Of a DNA stretch of 64,000 nt, positions 58,975 through 64,000 are shown in pieces. The notes beneath the pieces are model-generated. The model was not told where the DNA came from. It searched no databases and was given only the letters and a program-made list of their open reading frames with translations. Position numbers and translations under genes: made by a program. The stretch's first letter is position 1, and every line of letters starts with the position of its first letter. This DNA is from Isoetes taiwanensis (Eukaryota > Streptophyta > Lycopodiopsida > Isoetales > Isoetaceae), in the NCBI GenBank assembly GCA_021234155.1, contig JAJEKV010000042.1:172001-236000 (forward strand). The letters are read 5' to 3'.

Positions 58975-59560
58975 ATGAAGCTGCTCAAATTCGGCCGAAA
59001 CTTCATGAAGAACCCGAGGTCTCGCAAAGAGACGCCGGGTTGAAGAACCCCTCTATCCCTCCCCTCATAGATTTTTTTGCCCAATTTTCCCTCTTCCCGA
59101 TTCCTCCTCCGATGAAGAGGAGGAAGAGGAGGAATTGGACATGGAAGAGGAGGAGTTGAGTTTCCTCTCGATTCCTCCTCCTCGATGAAGAGGAGGAAGA
59201 GGAGGAGATGTCCTCTCAAGAGCACATGACCGCCTCGCCTCGTGGTTGGCTTGACCCTGAAAAAGAGAATGAAATCTCCAAGAGGAGGAGAAGGAAGAGG
59301 AGGAGGAGGCGGAGGAAGAAGATGAGGAGGAAGGTCGACAATTCACCGCTTTTAGAATGGTTGAGAGATGAGCCGTGTTTGCATGTCCGCTTTTTTTTAT
59401 TTTTTTCACCTTTCTTTTCTTTTCTAACACCTTTCTTTCTTCTTTGTTGCAGATGTGGAAGATCAATGATGCGCATCCCGGGCGCCCCTTTTGTTTTTGA
59501 TTTGCTACTGAAGCTTTGGACACGCCTCCCGCATATTTTTCATGTAATTTTGTGAAAAGC
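58975..59560 (+). other. Possible small transcription unit, product unknown
   Basis: A 22-codon frame (MKLLKFGRNFMKNPRSRKET...) starts 55 bases after the TATA box. A polypurine region with GAGGAGGAAGAGG repeats follows (59095-59330). A pyrimidine tract with acceptor TTGTTGCAG lies at 59451, and a CCTTCGG...CCTTCGGG hairpin at about 59557-59592. The frames at 58926-59555 are repeat-driven. A spliced non-coding or very small coding transcript is possible. Confidence 0.3.
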
Positions 59561-59959
59561 CTTCGGCACCTCGCTATAAGCCTTCGGGCTTACCTCACAG
59601 ACATATAACTTTTATGAATGAAATCAAACAGCTTTATAAAATTTTCTTCAAACAAGTGTTCTTCAACAGTTTTTCAGACATAAAATTATTTGAATTAAAT
59701 CCAATTGTTTTCTCCAATTATTTTGTCTCCCTCGCTCGTCTCATTGCTTTCTAAAATTTTGTATCTCAAATTTTGTCTCAACAAAGTCTCGAACACTATA
59801 AATCAACCACATGAGAAATCTCTCGATTCATCACAAGAACTATAGGAAATTTTCCTATACCACCTAAAACAATTCCCCCAACCTTACAAGTCATTTTTTA
59901 GCCTTGATAATTTAATTTAGCCTATATAAAATTTATAAATTCTATTTTTTCAATGCAAT

Positions 59960-60145
59960 AAATGGAATAAAATGTCGCGGAGAATTTATTGCATGAAATG
60001 CAATATTCTCCATATATACCATATACATGTCATGTCCAAGGAAGATCGTGACGCCAGCGTGTTAATTCAAGCAATCAATTATTCACGCTTAACTTATTTC
60101 TAATTATGCCTATATAAATCCATTTCACGCCTCAAAAGTTCCTAC
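59960..60145 (+). promoter_or_regulatory. Promoter-like segment 2
   Basis: Diverged copy of segment 1, with TATATAAATCC at 60111 and the flanking TTCACGCCTCAA. An ATG follows at 60166. No convincing frame follows. Confidence 0.45.
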
Positions 60146-61069
60146 ATTTTCTTCCTTCCTTCATAATGATTTGTTTGGTTATGCTTCACTCAGATTTGAT
60201 CCGCCCTCCCGAAATCTTGGTGAGCAGATTTATATTCAAAGAATGTTAGATGTTTGGTTTCGCAATTCCTAACTTACTAAAAGACTCCGCCTTTTAGTTT
60301 TGTAGCATCTGTAGCAGAGGACTAAGGTCTCAAATCGAAAAGCCTCGAATTAAAACCACAAGATAGTCCTCCGCTTCTTCAATCCTTCCAAAATCGTAAC
60401 TCAAGGTTAGTTTTCATTTAGTTTTAAGTTTCATCTCAATGGCAGGTTTAATCCAAGAAGACAAGCTTTTGCATTTGCTCGAGGCAGGAAGTAGATGATG
60501 TTTATGAAAACCAGAATAGTTTTTATAAACTTCATCCGCTTTTTTGTTTCGAAAATTCTGAGTTTCTCTTCCCTGAATTAATCATGCTATTGCATGCAAG
60601 TTTCTATTATGAATAAGTGTAGTAGAAAGCATTAGAAAAATCTGAAAGATAATATTTGAAACACGCGAAAGATAATATTTGAAACACGCTAAGCGTGTTT
60701 TATGCTAACCTTAGCCTTCAACATGAAGACGCTGAGGGAGAAATCGTGAGAGAGGGAGAAAAAAATTTGATAGTAAAATAGATAAAGGCCGTGCAACTAT
60801 TTACACGCCAGCCGCGGTAAATAATTGCCCGGCCTTTATCTATTTACTTATCAATGCATGCGTTTTTTTTTTCCCTCTTCACGAATGCACGCCGAAATGT
60901 ATAGTTTTTCCTATATAGCGCTTTACACGCCGAAATGCAAAACAATTTTATCCCTACTTTCAACTTTTACGCTTAAACACGCCGGGCGTCTTTAGTTTCT
61001 AAGTTTATAAATAAATAAATATAACACGCCAAGCGTGAATACCGATAATTCGCCACTTCCTATTGATAG
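60146..61069. other. Unassigned region with hairpin and palindromes
   Basis: At 60775-60848 ATAGATAAAGGCCG...CTATTTAC pairs with GTAAATA...CGGCCTTTATCTAT to form a long hairpin. The CACGCY..GCGTG palindrome occurs at about 60685, 60978 and 61024, and ACGCCGAAATG occurs twice (about 60892, 60928). No gene was recognised. Confidence 0.5.
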
Positions 61070-61363
61070 ATGCCAAGTTACATTAATCACCCGGTTGGTG
61101 ACGAAGATGCATTGGAATTACATTTGGGCCAGCAATCACACAGCCCAGCTCCAGTTTCGGCTCCAATCTCCAGTCCGGTTGAACCGCAGCCGAGCACCAG
61201 TCCGGCTGGAGCACCAGTCTTGCAACCCCTGGAGTACTTGGATCAAGTAATGATGATGGCAGCAGAGCGCAGGGCAATGATAGATCTGGGCTCTGGGGCC
61301 CTTGCAATCGCATCGGGGCTGGCCTCTTATCTAATCACTTCGAGAATGCAAGACATGCATTGA
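61070..61363 (+). CDS. Hypothetical protein, 97 residues
   Basis: The frame MPSYINHPVGDEDALELHLG continues with a Pro/Ser/Ala-rich linker and ends in a helix-forming part, EYLDQVMMMAAERRAMIDLG then GALAIASGLASYLITSRMQD. Composition is coding-like (acidic N-terminus, proline-rich middle, amphipathic end). No known domain was recognised. It may be one exon of a longer gene; a second frame (61420-61608) ends in a Glu-Val repeat. Confidence 0.35.
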   Translation: MPSYINHPVGDEDALELHLGQQSHSPAPVSAPISSPVEPQPSTSPAGAPVLQPLEYLDQVMMMAAERRAMIDLGSGALAIASGLASYLITSRMQDMH

Positions 61364-61608
61364 TCGAGAGTGAATCTCGCATCCGTCACCGAGATTCAAA
61401 ATGAGGAGCTCATGCTTTAGTGGTTAGCCTCTACGCCCGGATGCCCCAACACGAACCACTACCACAAAAGCAAGATAATGATGCAATGGAGATGGCTCAA
61501 CCAATGGAACCACTACCGCAGCGCTTATACGATGCATTGGAGGTTCAACCAATGGAGCAGGAGGAGGAGGTGGAGGTGGAGGTGGAGCAGTGGGGGAGGT
61601 GGAGCTAG

Positions 61609-63140
61609 AGCCCCGTGTTTTTTGCCGGGTTTTACCCGATCACCACTATGCCCATCTATGGAAATGGGAGTATCGATAGCCCAGCCTACTCAAGATTGGG
61701 CTTGAAACAAGAGGTCCGATTTTGTCCGGTTTATCCAGCTTATCCGTGATTATATACAATTGTAAACGCTTTTCCAATGAATACAACAAATTTTGTCTAC
61801 TTCTATATTTCTACAATGTAATACATGTTATATACCTTTTTAAGCGGTTTCTTGGCCATGCAACAAATGTTCCAACACTTTCTCCAACCGTATCCCCACC
61901 GGTGTCTCATGAGGTAAAGCTTCATCCATAGCGCAGAGTTAATCACCAGAACTCGACATACTTATCCCCTCGAAAGGAATTCCATGACAAGCATACGGAT
62001 CGATGGAGTCGATCTTGCATAATCCTACTTTCCTTTTCCGATTTGTAGTTAACATGAAACATTCATCTTCGACACTGCAGAAAATTGCTATTCAGACACC
62101 TACTATTGGAAATTAATGTTCAAGCTATAGGAATGAGATGAGTATCTCTTGAGAAGCTGATTTGAGTTCTCGAAATCACAGGCGCTATGGAAACTCTGGC
62201 GGTCGGGAAAAATTCGAATTAGAAGAAAGATTAGGTTAACTATGTTTAGGCAGGATAAATTTGGCGGGATACATTTTGGGTAGATTGGTTTTTAAAAACT
62301 TAATGAAAGAAGTCGGCGGACGGGTCTTCGTCATTATTATTTGTATGTGTCAAGGATATTTCGAAACTGCATTTTGTGTTTTCTTGAAATTCAAATTTCT
62401 CTCGTGCAGGTAGAAAACGCTATTTCTCGTACAGGTAGAAAAAGCTATTTCTTCGAAAGCAGCTCGAAAGCCAGATCCGGAGCGACCTTCCGACTCTACT
62501 TAGGGCTTAATTCGAGATGTCTTCTAAAACGAATCGAGGTCGAGGCGACGGGCAGAGGAAGCGTGGAAGAGGAATTCTAAACCCGCTCTTCTCAAGTTTC
62601 AGAGGACGCTGATCGTAATACATACGTAATACACGTAACCCTATTGAAGGTATTTAATTTGCCACGTAACACACACCGGTGGAGAGTATTATGCTTGCAT
62701 GAATTTGAGATATTTCCTTTGCCTTCGCTAATATGCTTTGCATGAGTTTGAGTTATTATGCTTTGCATGAATTTTAAGTATTACCATCGGTTAATGCTCG
62801 ATTGTCCGCTTTGTAGAACATAATTTTGCTCGCTTTTTATATATAGAATATAGCGTGTTAGACAGCTTGGAGATAGCAATGTTCAATGAGGTTAAATAGT
62901 GTGAAATATGGATTCATAAAGGGTATGTAGCTTAAAATGTGGATGCAAACTAATTTAGTTTCAAAATCACGCATAGCATGGTCAAGAATAGGAGCTACCA
63001 ACACGCCAAGCGTGAATTGTACTAATTTAGGTTTAAATGCACGCCAAGCGTGATCTCTTGTTCTGAAAAGTACTCTAAAAAATGTTCATCTTCTTTGCAA
63101 AGGCCCAAGAGGAAGAAAACCCTAATAATTCGGGTTCTAA
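61609..63140. other. Unassigned region
   Basis: Contains a 26-bp duplication (TCGTRCAGGTAGAAAA, 62402-62457), a diverged triplicate of GCTTTGCATGARTTTGAG (62690-62785), and two CACGCCAAGCGTG palindromes (63001, 63040). No gene was recognised. Confidence 0.4.
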
Positions 63141-63160
63141 TCCCGCCAAGAAAGCAAAGA

Positions 63161-63488
63161 TAGACTAACCCTGCATGTAGTACCATATGATCTCACCTTA
63201 GATGATGAAGGCCCGATTCTTATAGCAACCACTGACCCTGCCTGCCCTGAAGAGGAAATGGACGAGGGTGCCGAGTGGTACGTTGACCTTGCCAAGACAA
63301 ATGGCAAGCTCGACTTAACTCTCTTCTCGAGGAAAAAGGAAGCAGACAAGATGACCAAACAAGGGATCCTAATCTCTTGTGAGGAAGAAGATGACACCAA
63401 CTGCAAATTGCTCTTGGAGATTACACGTATAAAGAAAGATCCGCCGCATTTACTCACCAGAGCTAATGATACAAGGATACATTCATGA
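63161..63488 (+). CDS. Hypothetical acidic protein segment
   Basis: The frame is open without an ATG from about 63178 (VVPYDLTLDDEGPILIATTD) and has an internal ATG at 63258 (MDEGAEWYVDLAKTNGKLDL...). It ends at 63488. The regular alternation of charged and hydrophobic residues and the lack of repeats make it look like real or formerly real coding sequence. No family was recognised. A second coding-like frame (63586-63760, MFTKPTPSHYLQQARELADL...) follows in another frame and might be a continuation after a frameshift or intron. Confidence 0.4.
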
Positions 63489-63762
63489 AGACAGATGTGA
63501 ACGGTGAGACATGTTTTAAGTATGGTTGGCCAACCAATGTAGCAAGCATACGCCAATATCTATTTGCCAAGGGGTTACAAAATTGCGTAGAGGCATGTTC
63601 ACTAAACCGACTCCAAGTCACTATTTGCAGCAAGCTAGGGAATTAGCTGACTTGAAAGCTTCTAAGAGGGTCCTAGATCTAGGGAAGGATGTTCAACCCG
63701 CAGCTTGTCGAAGGCATGGAGGCTTCGCTTTTGAGAATGAACAGACAGAGTGGCGCAAATAG

Positions 63763-64000
63763 AGGCCATGAACAAGTCAATAAATACTCGACCATTATCC
63801 ATTGGGTCTTAAGGAAACTTTTATGATCCATGTGAAGTCCCTCATCCGCTCACCAAGCTCCATTTATGTTAGCGTAAGATATGATCCAAAGACATGCCAT
63901 GGAGATTGTTCGTGAGCATGATTAGTAATCCAGTGTCAAATGCCTATGCCAGCGGATGTGCTACCTTGGGATATGATCTCGAACAAGCTCGGCCAGGTGG
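63763..64000. other. Unassigned right edge
   Basis: No feature was recognised; the sequence may continue the gene-like region to its left. Confidence 0.4.

Noticed and set aside
59065-59555. Arg-rich or Ser-rich ORFs
   Set aside because: Produced by GAGGAGGAAGAGG repeats read in different frames.

Overview
The window is nuclear DNA of a land plant with a repeat-dominated genome. The evidence is spliced plant gene pieces (an SFR2-type galactolipid galactosyltransferase, a mitochondrial carrier, a gamma-carbonic-anhydrase-like subunit), LTR retrotransposons primed by initiator-Met tRNA, a plant-type LINE, a Helitron, a CACTA element and hAT elements. There is no bacterial or viral gene organisation. 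A degenerate DUF7869 gene and the overall texture would fit a large-genome non-flowering plant, but the species cannot be fixed from the sequence. No complete, clearly functional host gene was found; nearly everything is mobile DNA, duplicated blocks or broken gene copies.

Layout. 1-15,712: a 3.26-kb block (A) occurs twice, at 263-8253 and 11743-15004. The left copy is split by a 4,728-bp Helitron (1476-6203), and the right copy preserves the exact empty site. After the left copy lies a truncated RING-H2 gene (8589-9032) joined to a minus-strand Ty3/gypsy-type fragment (gag, primer-binding site, 2.2-kb LTR; 9008-11739). 15,164-22,290: block B, interrupted by a 1.64-kb LTR with its primer-binding site, then degenerate retroelement internal sequence, a second LTR-like stretch with three GC-rich hairpins, and a copy of a LINE/hAT junction.

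22,291-45,131: four tandem units of about 2.8 kb. Unit 2 carries an 11,844-bp CACTA element (26467-38310) with matching terminal repeats and an ATA target duplication; the other three units preserve the empty site. The element carries pieces of at least three host genes (SFR2, an ankyrin-repeat gene, a mitochondrial carrier) and no recognisable transposase, so it looks like a gene-capturing, non-autonomous 'Pack-CACTA'. Most non-trivial differences between array units fall at CAG/CTG trinucleotides.

45,145-50,235: second copy of block B, the second RING-H2 gene (full length but broken by a 10-nt deletion), then a minus-strand LINE whose reverse-transcriptase region is interrupted by a 631-bp hAT element. 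50,236-64,000: mostly unassigned DNA with one gamma-carbonic-anhydrase-like exon, a 114-bp hairpin MITE, a degenerate DUF7869 gene interrupted by a 575-bp hAT element with a perfect 8-bp target duplication, and a 4-kb stretch with seven copies of a CACGCC-GCGTG palindrome, two related promoter-like segments and several unidentified ORFs.

The window reads as a history. Blocks A, B and the RING gene, now scattered, share neighbours and were probably once adjacent. Duplication copied them, and Helitron, CACTA, hAT, LINE and LTR insertions then landed in individual copies, so several insertions can be verified against an uninterrupted copy in the same window.
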